Of a stretch of 64,000 nt of DNA, positions 33,981 through 42,259 are shown one piece after another. Made by a program: the position numbers and the translations under genes. The stretch spans positions 1-64,000 of the forward strand of contig NZ_CAMFLC010000005.1 of the NCBI RefSeq assembly GCF_945957465.1. Reading direction: 5' to 3'. Within the stretch, counting starts at the first letter, position 1; every line of letters starts with the position of its first letter. The notes under the pieces are model-generated. The model saw nothing but the letters and a program-made list of their open reading frames with translations, did no database searches and had not been told where the DNA came from. The DNA is from an uncultured Leifsonia sp. (GTDB taxonomy: Bacteria; Actinomycetota; Actinomycetes; Actinomycetales; Microbacteriaceae).

Positions 33981-33996
33981 GCAAAACCGTTTTGGC
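33981..33996. promoter_or_regulatory. LacI-type operator (family 1)
   Basis: GCAAAACCGTTTTGGC is a near-palindrome matching the GCCAARACGTYTTGGC sites before the importer operon. It lies 35 bp upstream of the Tat-signal ORF start, where it could block the promoter of the signal ORF/IFTase/GH32 operon. Confidence 0.6.
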
Positions 33997-34096
33997 CTGC
34001 GTCTGGCCGAGACACGGTAGCGGCAGGTTTCGACGAGGTCAATGCCTTCTCGGGCGAACCCGGGTGCCAAAATCCCGGGGGCGCCGATCATCGCCC

Positions 34097-34113
34097 GCCA
34101 AAGATCTTTTGGC
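34097..34113. promoter_or_regulatory. LacI-type operator (family 1), distal
   Basis: GCCAAAGATCTTTTGGC is an inverted repeat with the same GCCAAA/TTTTGGC arms. A further half-site (GCCAAAA) lies near 34066. Together with the site at 33981 it brackets the divergent promoter region between the IFTase operon and tatA, about 115 bp apart, a spacing that would allow looping. Confidence 0.6.
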
Positions 34114-34215
34114 AGTTGACAGGGTGATTCCGCGACCCGTACGTTCGTGGCCACGGCACGGATGCGGCCGGCGATGGTGCGGATTCCCCATCGTTCAGCG
34201 AGGAAAGGGCGGCTC

Positions 34216-34404
34216 ATGTTGGCAAACCTCAGCGGCTGGCATCTGGTCGCCATCTTCGCCGTGGTGCTCCTCGTGTTCGGCGCGACACGACTGCCGGCCC
34301 TGGCCCGAGGGATCGGGCAATCGGTACGGATCCTCCGGTCCGAAGTCGCCGACGGGAAAGCCGATGCGCCTGACGTCGAGGCGGGCGACGGCGCACCGCG
34401 GTAG
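34216..34404 (+). CDS. tatA: TatA/TatE-type translocase subunit (copy 1)
   Basis: The 62-aa protein MLANLSGWHLVAIFAVVLLVFGATRLPALARGIGQSVRILRSEV has the TatA layout: a short periplasmic start, one membrane helix, the FGATRLP hinge and an amphipathic helix, then a short acidic tail. It forms the protein-conducting pore of the twin-arginine pathway. It is divergent from the Tat-signal/IFTase operon and shares the family-1 operators. It is nearly identical in its first 40 residues to the tatA at 39242. AGGAAAGGG precedes the ATG. Confidence 0.9.
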   Translation: MLANLSGWHLVAIFAVVLLVFGATRLPALARGIGQSVRILRSEVADGKADAPDVEAGDGAPR

Positions 34405-34479
34405 GCGCTGCTCGGCGGCCCCGCGTATCAGCTGCTGGTCCGGCCGTAGTCGGCGGCCCTACGCCATTCCTAGCCTCCG

Positions 34480-35418
34480 CTACCGCCCGCCGACCTCGGC
34501 CGACGTCGGCGGCTCCGCCCCCGCCCGGGACACCGTGATCGCCGCCGCGCGAGCCGCGAAACCGCCGGCCGACGCGAGCTCGGCCCTCGAGCCGTCGCGC
34601 ACGGCCTCCATCCCCGTCTTCAGCAACCAGGCCAGCAACGCCGCCATATAGCTGTCGCCGGCACCGACGGTGTCCACCACCTGCACGGTGATGGGCTCGA
34701 TCTCGACCGTCGTGTCTGCGACAGCGAGGAGGGAGCCCGCGGAACCGCGTGTGGCCGCCACCAGTGCGCCGCCCGCGGCGATCGCGCGTGCCGCTTCGTC
34801 CACGCTCAGGTCGGGGTAGAGGAAGAGCGCGTCCTCGTCGCTGAGCTTCACGATGTCTGCGAGCTTCGCGAGTCGCTCGAATCGGGCCAGGGCTTCGGCG
34901 CGGTCGCCGACCAGGCCGGCCCGGATGTTCGGGTCGAAGCTGATGGTCACTTCGCCGTGGAGTTCGGAGGCGAGCTGTTCGATCCTGTCCGCACCTGGCG
35001 ACAGGAAGGCCGAGATCGAGCCGACGTGCAGGTGGTGGAGCGGAGGGAGACCGATCCGCCGGGGGAGCTGCCAGCTGATGTCGAACTCGTAGCAGGCCGA
35101 ACCGTCCGCTCCGATCGTGGCCGCCGCCGTGGATGTTGTCGGCAGGCTCCACGACTCCGGCAGCAGTGTGACGCCGGCTTCGCCCAGCCGAGCGCCGATC
35201 GTGTCGCATCTCGTGTCGCGGCCCAGCGCGGTCAGGAACGACGTCGCCACCCCGAGCCGGGCGAGGCCCAGCGCGACGTTCGCGGGGGACCCGCCGGGAT
35301 GCTCGCGCGTCGTGCCGCCGAGGCGGATCACATCGATGAGCGCCTCGCCGGCGACCAGGACGCGGCGGAGGTCCGCGGGCGGGTCGAGGGCGTTCTCTGG
35401 CGGTGTCGGGGTTGGCAT
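34480..35418 (-). CDS. PfkB-family sugar kinase, probable fructokinase (2)
   Basis: The 312-aa paralogue of the kinase at 27848 has RVLVAGEALIDVIRLGGTTREHPGGSPANVALGLARL and DTVGAGDSYMAALLAWLLKTG. It should phosphorylate fructose in the cytoplasm. The ATG after a poorly conserved leader is listed; no clear ribosome-binding site is seen, so a leaderless or slightly different start is possible. It is divergent from the secreted GH32 at 35579, and two AATACGTATT operators lie between them, placing both in the second LacI regulon. Confidence 0.88.
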   Translation of the reverse strand: MPTPTPPENALDPPADLRRVLVAGEALIDVIRLGGTTREHPGGSPANVALGLARLGVATSFLTALGRDTRCDTIGARLGEAGVTLLPESWSLPTTSTAAATIGADGSACYEFDISWQLPRRIGLPPLHHLHVGSISAFLSPGADRIEQLASELHGEVTISFDPNIRAGLVGDRAEALARFERLAKLADIVKLSDEDALFLYPDLSVDEAARAIAAGGALVAATRGSAGSLLAVADTTVEIEPITVQVVDTVGAGDSYMAALLAWLLKTGMEAVRDGSRAELASAGGFAARAAAITVSRAGAEPPTSAEVGGR

Positions 35419-35495
35419 GCGCGGAGCTGCTTTCTTTGCGGATTGACTTGACCTGCGGAGCCCGGCGTTCCAGACTGCGTACTGATCACTCGAAC

Positions 35496-35547
35496 TAATA
35501 CGTATTAATACGTCGAGCAGGAGTTCTGGCCGCGATAAATACGTATT
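35496..35547. promoter_or_regulatory. Two AATACGTATT operators between kinase and levanase genes
   Basis: Perfect palindromes AATACGTATT lie at 35497-35506 (extended to TAATACGTATTA) and 35538-35547, with a further half-site AATACG at 35508. They match sites before tatABC and before the LacI gene at 42111. They should make both divergent transcripts responsive to that repressor. Confidence 0.75.
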
Positions 35548-35578
35548 GGCAAAGCCTTCAGAGAGGAAGCGCACCTTC

Positions 35579-38119
35579 ATGATCCGATCCCTCACGATCG
35601 CGACGGCCCTCGCCGTCGGCATCACGTTGACCGGGCTCGCCCCTACGGCGGTCCCCGTATCGGCGGCTCCGCCAGCCGTGGCGACCCAGCCTGCCGCCCC
35701 GTCGCCCGCTGCGACGCCCTCGACCGGGACCACAGGCCTCTATCACGAGCCGTACCGCCCGCAGTTCCACTACTCCCTGCCGACCGGCTGGATCGGCGAC
35801 CCGAACGGACTGGTCTACAAGGACGGCCGGTACTACCTGTTCAGCTACGGCACCTGGAAAGGCGCGGTGAGCAAAGACTTGGTGCACTGGACGAACATCG
35901 ATGTCACCGGCCCGGCGCCTGACCCCGGCGCCGGCGCGTTCTTCTCGGGCAGCGCGGTCGTCGACACGCAGAACACCAGCGGGTTCGGCGCGACGAAGAA
36001 TCCGGCGATGGTCGCCATCTACACCAGTGTCCAGTCGCGCACGAACGTCGAATCCCAGGACATCGCCTACAGCACGGACGACGGACGCCACTGGACGCGC
36101 TACGCGAGCAACCCGGTGATCGACATCGGCTCCGTCAACTTCCGTGACCCCAAGGTGTTCTGGTACGCCCCGAAACACGAGTGGATGATGTCGGTCGCTC
36201 TGAGCGATCAGTACAAGGTGGCCTTCTACACGTCGCCCGACCTCAAGACGTGGACGCAGGTGGGCACGTTCGGCCCGGCCGGCGCCACCACGGGGGTCTG
36301 GGAGATGCCCGACCTGTACCAGTTGCCCGTCGATGGCAACACCCGCAACCAGAAGTGGGTGCTCAGCGTCAGCGTCGGCAGCACCGGCGTGCAGTACTTC
36401 GTCGGGCGGTTCGACGGCTCGACCTTCGTCCCGGATGGACCGGCCACGTACACGCCGCCGGCGGGCAGGGCGCTCGACGCGTTCGAGTCCGGGAGCTACG
36501 GCGACTGGACGACGACCGGCTCGGCCTTCGGCACGGCGCCGGCATCGGGCGCACTGCCCGATCAGCAGCCGGTCACCGGTGCGGACGGCCACTACTTCGT
36601 GGACAGCTTCAACGGCGGCGACGCCGCCACCGGCGCGCTCACCTCCCCGGTGTTCACGATCGACAAGAGTCGGCTCAACTTCCAGGTGGGCGGGGGTGAC
36701 AACCCCTACGCCGCGGGTTCGGTCCCGTTCGGGACCCTTCCGACCGGGATGGTCTTCACCGACTTCTCCGGCACGTCCTACGATCCCGGCTGGACCACGA
36801 CGGGCTCGTTCGTCGGCACCGGCCCGAGCCACGAGAAGCTCGGCAACCAGGTCAGTGCGGGCGTCCTCGACACCTGGGGCCCGGACGGCGACCCGAGCGA
36901 GGGCACCATCACGTCCCCGGCTTTCACCGTGGGATCGCCCTACATCGACCTCCAGATCGCCGGCGGCACGCATCCCATGAGCCAGCCGAACCCCACGGCG
37001 GTGAACCTGCTCATCGGCGGCAAGATCGTCGAGACCGCCACCGGCAACAACGCGGGGACCCTGGACTGGACGAGCTGGGACACCTCCGCGTATCAAGGCC
37101 AGCAGGCGCAGATCCAGGTGGTCGACCAGAACGACGGGTCGACCGGCTGGGGCCACCTCATGGTCGGTGACATCGTCTTCGCCAGCCAGAAGGCGCCCGT
37201 CTGGGACACCCAGACGTCCGTCGACCTGCTGGTGGACGGGAAGGTGGTCCGTTCGCAGACGGGCAGGAACAGCGAGAACCTCGACTGGGCGTCCTGGGAC
37301 GTCAGCGACCTCCAGGGCCGGCAGGCGCAGCTCCAGATCGTGGACAACGCGACCGGCAGCTGGGGCCACATCCTCGCCGACGGCTTCACCTTGGCCGACA
37401 AGCCGGCGCTGAACCAGCTCCAGCGCGCGAGCTGGATCGACTACGGCAGCGATTTCTACGCCGAGAACACCTGGACGGACGCCCCCGGCGGCCGGCGGAT
37501 CAACGTCGCGTGGATGAACAACTGGGCCTACGCCTCGAACGTGCCGACGACGCCTTGGCAGGGAGCCGAGTCCTTCCCTCGGACCGAGTCGTTGCAGTCG
37601 ATCGGCGGAAAGGTCCAGCTCGTCCAGACACCGGTGGACGCCTTGTCCGACCTTCGCGCCGGCCCGGTGTCGAACGTGCGGGCGGTGACCGTCGCCGGCA
37701 CGAAGCCCCTTCCCGTGTCGGGAGCCGAGCTCGAGGTCCAGGCGCGGCTGACGAAGGGAACCGCGTCGACGTTCGGCCTGAACGTGAGGACCGGGGGCGG
37801 CCAGTACACGCAGATCGGCTACGACACGGCGGCGGGTGAGCTGTACGTCGACCGGACCCATTCCGGCGACACGGGCTTCAATCCGTCGTTCCCCGGCCGG
37901 GCTGTCGCGCCCGTCGCGCTGGACTCCCGTGGCGGTCTCGACCTCCACATCCTGATCGACGCCGCGTCCGTCGAGGTCTTCACGGGAGACGGCACCCGGG
38001 TGATCACGGAGCAGATCTTCCCCGACGCGGCGAGCACCGGCGTCAGCGCCTTCGCCACAGACGGAACCGCGAGGATCGACTCGCTGCGGGCGTGGAAGCT
38101 GACGTCCATCTGGAACTGA
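35579..38119 (+). CDS. Secreted GH32 levanase/inulinase with nested inserted modules
   Basis: The 846-aa enzyme has a Sec-type signal ([20 protein letters not shown], cut near VSAA), then GH32 blades with Asp74 in TGWIGDPNG, Asp190 in FRDPKV and Glu242 in WEMPDLY. At about residue 299 the propeller is interrupted by about 310 aa and resumes at [15 protein letters not shown], followed by the C-terminal beta-sandwich. The insertion holds two related modules, one inside the other (see findings). Family members are exo- or endo-acting fructanases; such modules probably bind fructan. GAGGAAG precedes ATG 35579. The variant WIGDPNG and EMPD in place of WMNDPNG and ECPD occur in this subgroup. Confidence 0.9.
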   Translation: MIRSLTIATALAVGITLTGLAPTAVPVSAAPPAVATQPAAPSPAATPSTGTTGLYHEPYRPQFHYSLPTGWIGDPNGLVYKDGRYYLFSYGTWKGAVSKDLVHWTNIDVTGPAPDPGAGAFFSGSAVVDTQNTSGFGATKNPAMVAIYTSVQSRTNVESQDIAYSTDDGRHWTRYASNPVIDIGSVNFRDPKVFWYAPKHEWMMSVALSDQYKVAFYTSPDLKTWTQVGTFGPAGATTGVWEMPDLYQLPVDGNTRNQKWVLSVSVGSTGVQYFVGRFDGSTFVPDGPATYTPPAGRALDAFESGSYGDWTTTGSAFGTAPASGALPDQQPVTGADGHYFVDSFNGGDAATGALTSPVFTIDKSRLNFQVGGGDNPYAAGSVPFGTLPTGMVFTDFSGTSYDPGWTTTGSFVGTGPSHEKLGNQVSAGVLDTWGPDGDPSEGTITSPAFTVGSPYIDLQIAGGTHPMSQPNPTAVNLLIGGKIVETATGNNAGTLDWTSWDTSAYQGQQAQIQVVDQNDGSTGWGHLMVGDIVFASQKAPVWDTQTSVDLLVDGKVVRSQTGRNSENLDWASWDVSDLQGRQAQLQIVDNATGSWGHILADGFTLADKPALNQLQRASWIDYGSDFYAENTWTDAPGGRRINVAWMNNWAYASNVPTTPWQGAESFPRTESLQSIGGKVQLVQTPVDALSDLRAGPVSNVRAVTVAGTKPLPVSGAELEVQARLTKGTASTFGLNVRTGGGQYTQIGYDTAAGELYVDRTHSGDTGFNPSFPGRAVAPVALDSRGGLDLHILIDAASVEVFTGDGTRVITEQIFPDAASTGVSAFATDGTARIDSLRAWKLTSIWN

Positions 38120-38134
38120 TCCGGACACAGCAGG

Positions 38135-38167
38135 AAGGCTCCCCGCCCAGATCGGACGGGGAGCCTT
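38135..38167. terminator. Hairpin terminator with T-rich tail
   Basis: AAGGCTCCCCG, an 11-base loop, then CGGGGAGCCTT followed by CTTCGTG form a classical terminator for the levanase gene. It also lies downstream of the convergent tatC and may serve both. Confidence 0.85.
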
Positions 38168-38182
38168 CTTCGTGCGTGGCGC

Positions 38183-38938
38183 CTAGAGCACCCGCGCGGC
38201 CAGCCTGCGGTCGTGCAACAGCGCGACCGACCAGGCGAGGTAGTACAGCGCGATCAGTGGCCCGGCGAGCAGGAGCATGGAGATCACGTCGGCCGACGGC
38301 GTCACGATCGCGGTGAAGCCGAGGATGACGAGGAACGCGATCCGCCAGCCGCGCAGGATCGACGCTGCGGAGAGCATCCCGAGGAAGTTCAGCAGCACGA
38401 GGAAGACCGGCGAGACGAACGCGAAGCCGGCCGCGACGACGAGCTTCAGCACGAACTGGAAGTAGTCGTTGGCCTGGATGAACGACGAGGAGCCGTCCGC
38501 TGCGAACCCCGTGAGCAGGAGGACGATGTGCGGCACGATCAGCCAGCCGGCGCCGCAGCCGACAAGGAAGAGTGGGACGGCGGTGAAGAAGAAGCCGAAC
38601 CCGTACTTCAGCTCCCGGCGGCTGAGGGCCGGGACGAGGAAGGCCCAGACCTGGTACAGCCAGATCGGGCTGGACGCCACGATGCCGATCGCGAACGCCG
38701 CCTGCATCCGCAGGTCGAAGGCCCCGGTGATGGTGTCGAAGTTCAGCGCTGCGAGGCGATGCTGCGACGCTGCGGCCTCCGCGATCGGAGCCCGTAGCGC
38801 CGCGAGCACGAGTGGGCCGAGGAACCAGCCGCCGACCGTCCCGGCCAGGAGCGCCGCCGCGCCCCGTACCGCGCGCCGACGCAACTCCGCCATGTGGGCC
38901 GCCAGCGACATCCGCGCGGTGCGGTTCCCGCGGCTCAC
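38183..38938 (-). CDS. tatC: Twin-arginine translocase subunit TatC
   Basis: The 251-aa six-helix protein has the TatC hallmarks MSLAAHMAELRRRAVRGAAALLAGT, FLVPALSRRELKYGFGFFFTAVPLF and ASPIWLYQVWAFLVPAL. It is the receptor for twin-arginine signals. ATG/GTGA overlap with tatB shows co-translation. Actinobacteria usually keep one tatA-tatC set near unrelated housekeeping genes. This extra set lies amid fructan genes and under a sugar-type operator, so it is probably a substrate-dedicated second system. Confidence 0.94.
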   Translation of the reverse strand: MSRGNRTARMSLAAHMAELRRRAVRGAAALLAGTVGGWFLGPLVLAALRAPIAEAAASQHRLAALNFDTITGAFDLRMQAAFAIGIVASSPIWLYQVWAFLVPALSRRELKYGFGFFFTAVPLFLVGCGAGWLIVPHIVLLLTGFAADGSSSFIQANDYFQFVLKLVVAAGFAFVSPVFLVLLNFLGMLSAASILRGWRIAFLVILGFTAIVTPSADVISMLLLAGPLIALYYLAWSVALLHDRRLAARVL

Positions 38939-39231
38939 GGCGCGTCCGGGGCCGACCGCTCAAGGGAGCGGGAGGCGGGTTCGGGCTCGGGCTCGGCGAG
39001 GAGCGCCTCGCGGATGATCCGCCGCGGGTCGTACTGCCGCGGGTCGTATCGGCGCCAGTCGAGGTCGACCGAGTCGCCGACCTCTTCGCGCACCTGTTGC
39101 TGCACGTCGTCGGCGAGTCTCCGCAGCGAGCGCACGAACTGGCCGAGCTTGGCCGCGTAGCCTGGGAGCCGGGTCGGCCCGATCAGGAAGGCGGCGATCA
39201 CGCCGATCACGAGCAGTTTCTCGAAGCTCAT
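38935..39231 (-). CDS. tatB: TatB-like subunit
   Basis: The 98-aa protein MSFEKLLVIGVIAAFLIGPTRLPGYAAKLGQFVRSLRRLADDVQQQVREEVGD has one membrane helix, the GPTRLPGYA hinge and a long charged amphipathic helix, longer than TatA and typical of TatB. TatB sits next to TatC in the receptor complex. A repeated YDPRQYDPRR and a Glu/Pro-rich tail follow. The gene is 10 bp downstream of tatA and overlaps tatC. Confidence 0.87.
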   Translation of the reverse strand: MSFEKLLVIGVIAAFLIGPTRLPGYAAKLGQFVRSLRRLADDVQQQVREEVGDSVDLDWRRYDPRQYDPRRIIREALLAEPEPEPASRSLERSAPDAP

Positions 39232-39241
39232 GACAGCACGC

Positions 39242-39460
39242 TCACGGCCGGGCGGAGACCCCGTCGGAACCGGAGGTGGCGGCCGACTTCTCCACTGTGC
39301 CGCCGGCTTCTCCGTCCGACAGGTCGTGGACCTCCTTGCGGAAGATCCGGATCGACTGGCCGAGGCCCTTCGACAGAGCGGGCAGGCGCGTGGCGCCGAA
39401 CAACAGCAGCACCACCGCGAGGATCACCAGCAGGTGCCAGCCACCGAGATTAGCCAACAT
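39242..39460 (-). CDS. tatA: TatA subunit (copy 2)
   Basis: The 72-aa protein MLANLGGWHLLVILAVVLLLFGATRLPALSKGLGQSIRIFRKEVHDL has one membrane helix, the FGATRLP hinge and an amphipathic helix, then an acidic/Ser-rich tail. It heads the tatABC operon; GGAGATGACTC precedes the ATG. It closely resembles the tatA at 34216, which points to duplication within the island. The operators at 39481-39515 are 20-55 bp upstream. Confidence 0.92.
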   Translation of the reverse strand: MLANLGGWHLLVILAVVLLLFGATRLPALSKGLGQSIRIFRKEVHDLSDGEAGGTVEKSAATSGSDGVSARP

Positions 39461-39480
39461 GAGTCATCTCCTTTGACGGA

Positions 39481-39515
39481 CCAATACGAGCCAATTCGTA
39501 TTAGTAATTCGTATT
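39481..39515. promoter_or_regulatory. AATACGAATT-type operators upstream of tatABC
   Basis: On the minus strand the sequence reads CCAATACGAATTACTAATAC and continues with a second AATACGAATT and a half-site CCAATACG-like end. The sites lie at 39493-39502 and 39506-39515, with half-site 39483-39488. They differ from the AATACGTATT operators at one position and are placed right before the tatA start, so tatABC appears to belong to the second LacI regulon. Confidence 0.65.
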
Positions 39516-39560
39516 GGCAGGCTAAGCACTCGGCCGGGCGATGTCAAGCCGCAGGACGCG

Positions 39561-39634
39561 TCAGCCGCGGACCCTGAACTCAGCCGCGGACCCTGCACTC
39601 AGCCGCGGACCCGGGCTCAGCCGCGGACCCGGGC
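39561..39634. repeat. Four tandem copies of the GH32 gene 3' end
   Basis: TCAGCCGCGGACCC units begin at 39561, 39580, 39599 and 39617 (periods 19, 19 and 18 bp). On the minus strand the last unit is the coding end and stop (R-V-R-G-stop) of the GH32 gene, and the other three are copies downstream of the stop. Confidence 0.85.
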
Positions 39635-41071
39635 TTCCAGGCGCAGCAGGTCGACGGCGCCGTCGGTCGCGAAGACGCCGACGCGGCCGGACGCCAGGTC
39701 GTAGACGCGCGTGCTGAGCGCCACCCGATCGTCCACCACGACTACGCAGATGTCGCCGTCGAGGTGGACCTCCACGGTGTGCCGGCCCGGCGGAAGCGGC
39801 ACGGGGCGCTCCGTTTCGAGCTCGTGCGGCACGTCTCCTCTGATCTGCCACTGCTCGCCGCCGGTCGTTCCCCGGGGCCAGCGGTCGAACACCAGCCGGC
39901 CGCGGCAGGGCTCCAGCCGGATCGAGTACGCCTGCTCGGCGTCGTCGGAGCTGCGGATGAGGAGCCCGCAGGCCTGAGTGGACGGCGCGATGTCGAACTC
40001 GGCGACGATGAGAGCCTCCGCCGGAACCTCGCCGGCGAGCCATACCGAATGCCGGTCCAGCGCCCCGCGGCCGACGACGGCATCCGCGCCCTGCACGGGG
40101 GCGAGCTCCGGCAGGAGGTCGCGGGCCGTGTCGTAGAGGGCTGTGACCGCTCGGGGCAGGCCGAACCGCAGCGAGCCGTCGGCGGACTGCTCGGCGCGGA
40201 GTGACGACATCGTCCCGGCCCACTGCCACGCGCCGCTGTCGGTCTCGCCCTGCCTGGTCGCGATCCAGCCGATGAAGTGGCGCTCTCCGGCGTGCTCGAC
40301 GGTCTTCGACGCGTAGAAGGCGCGGCCGTCGACGGTGTCGTACTCCGGCGCGCGCCACGGGCCGTTGGGGGAGTCGGCGATGCGGTAGCGGGTCTGGAAC
40401 GAGTCGGAGAACTCCGAGTAGACGAGGTACCAGTGGTCGCCCCACTGGAAGACGTCGGGGCACTCCTGGGCGATGAACCGGCGCGGGTCCCAGATCGGCT
40501 CCGCGTCGCCCCAGCGGACGAGGTCGTCGGAGACGAGCCGCGCGACGACACCCGAGCGGCGGTAGGGGGCGCCCAGCCGCCGCGTGGCCAGCAGCATCTG
40601 CCACGGCTCGCCGGGAGCCGCGCGGAAGACGAATGGGTCCCGCCAATCCTCCGCCGAGTAGCCGTCGAGGGCGCCGAAGGTCCACTCGGGGTGGCGGGTC
40701 CAGGAGTCGAGGGCCGCAGAGGATGTCGCGTGGCAGACGACCTGCGCATCCCCGTCCGCTGTGCGGATGCGGGGGTTGTGCCCGGTGTAGAAGAGGTGGT
40801 GCACTCCATCGTCGTCCGTTACGACGCTGCCGGTGTAGCAGTCGAAGTCCTCGGCCTCCGCGCCGCCCGACGGCAGCACGACCCCGCGGTCGGTGAACCG
40901 CGCGAAGTCGGTGGTGGTCACCGCCGCCCATGGCATCCCCTCGTCGCGGTCCAGCGGGCGGCGCGGGTCGCGGGTGTCCAGAAGGTAGTAGAGCCAAACC
41001 GTGCCGTCGTGCTCGAACGGGATGACATCGCCGACGTACCCGCCCTGGGGCAGGAAGTGGGTGGAGCTCAT
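39617..41071 (-). CDS. Cytoplasmic GH32 beta-fructosidase (a)
   Basis: The 484-aa protein has no signal. The GH32 propeller starts almost at the N terminus with GGYVGDVIPF (Asp15 nucleophile, the variant found in cytoplasmic actinobacterial and firmicute enzymes). DWRDPFVFR and AQECPDVFQWG hold the other two catalytic acids. A beta-sandwich with STQACGLLIRSSDDAEQAYSIRLEP and the final HTVEVHLDGDICVVVVDDRVALSTRVYD follows. It probably hydrolyses imported fructo-oligosaccharides or levanbiose. The ATGA overlap with the LacI gene makes a regulator-enzyme operon. Confidence 0.9.
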   Translation of the reverse strand: MSSTHFLPQGGYVGDVIPFEHDGTVWLYYLLDTRDPRRPLDRDEGMPWAAVTTTDFARFTDRGVVLPSGGAEAEDFDCYTGSVVTDDDGVHHLFYTGHNPRIRTADGDAQVVCHATSSAALDSWTRHPEWTFGALDGYSAEDWRDPFVFRAAPGEPWQMLLATRRLGAPYRRSGVVARLVSDDLVRWGDAEPIWDPRRFIAQECPDVFQWGDHWYLVYSEFSDSFQTRYRIADSPNGPWRAPEYDTVDGRAFYASKTVEHAGERHFIGWIATRQGETDSGAWQWAGTMSSLRAEQSADGSLRFGLPRAVTALYDTARDLLPELAPVQGADAVVGRGALDRHSVWLAGEVPAEALIVAEFDIAPSTQACGLLIRSSDDAEQAYSIRLEPCRGRLVFDRWPRGTTGGEQWQIRGDVPHELETERPVPLPPGRHTVEVHLDGDICVVVVDDRVALSTRVYDLASGRVGVFATDGAVDLLRLEARVRG

Positions 41072-42111
41072 CGGGCGGAGTCCGCGCGCGGGGCTCCGAG
41101 CGAGGCGCGGTCGATGTACTGACAGGGGACGAGTGTGCGCTGCGGCGGCTCCGCGTCCTCGATCAGCAACGTGCCGGCGGTGATGCCCATCTGGAGGTGC
41201 GGGAGCGCGACGGTGGCGAGCGGAGGGTGCAGCTCGGCGGCGAGCTCCGGCTGGTCGTCGAAGCCCACGATGGAGATGTCCCTGGGGCATTCCAGCCCGG
41301 CTTCGTGGGATGCGAGCAGCGCGCCGACCGCCATCCGGTCGTTGCCGCAGACGAGGGCGGTCGGAGGATCGTCGGCCAGGATGCGGGACGCCAGCTCGTA
41401 TCCGGAAGATACATGGTAAGTGCCGTAGGCCCGGGGGATGGACGCCGGGTCGATGCCGGCCTCGACCGCGGCGTCGACCAGGCCGCGCTCGCGCTCCTTG
41501 CACGCGTAGTCGTCGGACGGACCGCCCAGGAAGGCGACCCGGCGGTGACCGGCGGCGAATACGGCGGCTGCGGCGTCCCGGCCGCCCTGGTACTCGTCGG
41601 CCAGCACGAGGGGCGCGTCCTCGACGTTGTCGGCCCAGCAGTTGACGAAGACCGTGCGGATGTCCTCGCCGATATCGAGCGCGGAGATCGGCTCGGGGCC
41701 GGGGGCCGCGTACACCAGTCCGGCGACTCCCTGCCGGACGAGGTTCTCCACGGCCGATTTGCCGCTGTCCGGCGCCTCGGAGATCTCGACGACGAACGAC
41801 ACGTACCCCGCGGGCTGCACCGCCTGTTGCACGCCGAGGACGATCTGACCGGCGTAGGGCTGGGAGACGACGCGGTGCGCGATCACGCCGATGGTGAAGG
41901 GCCGGTTGGAGCGGAGGGACTGGGCCGCGCGGTTGGGCTGGAACCGCAGCTCCTTCGCCGCCTTCAGGATCCGCTCGCGGGTCTCCGGCGCGACCGAGAT
42001 GTCGCGCCGGTCGTTGAGCACGAAGGACACGGTCGGTTGGGACACCCCTGCCCGCCGGGCGACATCCTTCATGGTCACCCGCTTCGCCGGGCCGGTGTTG
42101 TTCGCAGCCAT
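41068..42111 (-). CDS. LacI-family regulator of the levan/Tat half
   Basis: The 347-aa protein has an HTH with VTMKDVARRAGVSQPTVSFVLNDRRDISVAPETRERIL, hinge NRAAQSLRSNRPFTIGVIAHR, and a sugar-binding domain ending GFDDQPELAAELHPPLATVALPHLQMG. GGGAGGAACGATCTG precedes the ATG. Its own promoter carries AATACGTATT sites shared with the divergent importer. The same motif lies upstream of the levanase, the kinase and tatABC, making a regulon of at least four transcripts. The effector is presumably a fructose oligosaccharide or a phosphorylated product. Confidence 0.92.
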   Translation of the reverse strand: MAANNTGPAKRVTMKDVARRAGVSQPTVSFVLNDRRDISVAPETRERILKAAKELRFQPNRAAQSLRSNRPFTIGVIAHRVVSQPYAGQIVLGVQQAVQPAGYVSFVVEISEAPDSGKSAVENLVRQGVAGLVYAAPGPEPISALDIGEDIRTVFVNCWADNVEDAPLVLADEYQGGRDAAAAVFAAGHRRVAFLGGPSDDYACKERERGLVDAAVEAGIDPASIPRAYGTYHVSSGYELASRILADDPPTALVCGNDRMAVGALLASHEAGLECPRDISIVGFDDQPELAAELHPPLATVALPHLQMGITAGTLLIEDAEPPQRTLVPCQYIDRASLGAPRADSAR

Positions 42112-42149
42112 CAGATCGTTCCTCCCGAAACTGATCATGCCACAAAGCC

Positions 42150-42207
42150 AATACGTATTTGCAATTCGGGACGGGCTAGAGCTATGCTCGGAATCCCAAT
42201 ACGTATT
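42150..42207. promoter_or_regulatory. Divergent promoter with two AATACGTATT operators
   Basis: AATACGTATT lies at 42150-42159 and 42198-42207. Between them are TTGCAA (42159-42164) and, after 18 bp, TATGCT (42183-42188), a plausible plus-strand sigma-70-type promoter for the importer. Operators flank it on both sides, so a bound repressor would cover both -35 and the start region. Confidence 0.7.
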
Positions 42208-42259
42208 AGTCCGGTCGTGGCACCCGTCACGACCACGACGCTCAGAGAGGAGCGGACGG

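Noticed and set aside
35558-38128. 856-aa minus-strand ORF opposite the levanase
   Set aside because: Antisense shadow of the GH32 gene. It is rich in Arg, Val, Gly and Asp without family motifs, as expected from high-GC codon structure.
39561-39634. Possible CRISPR or regulatory repeat array
   Set aside because: The units are back-to-back copies of the GH32 gene end with no unique spacers.
39617-42151. 844-aa ORF joining GH32 and LacI regions
   Set aside because: The first 360 codons are the LacI gene in the wrong frame. The GH32 starts at ATG 41071 in an ATGA overlap.
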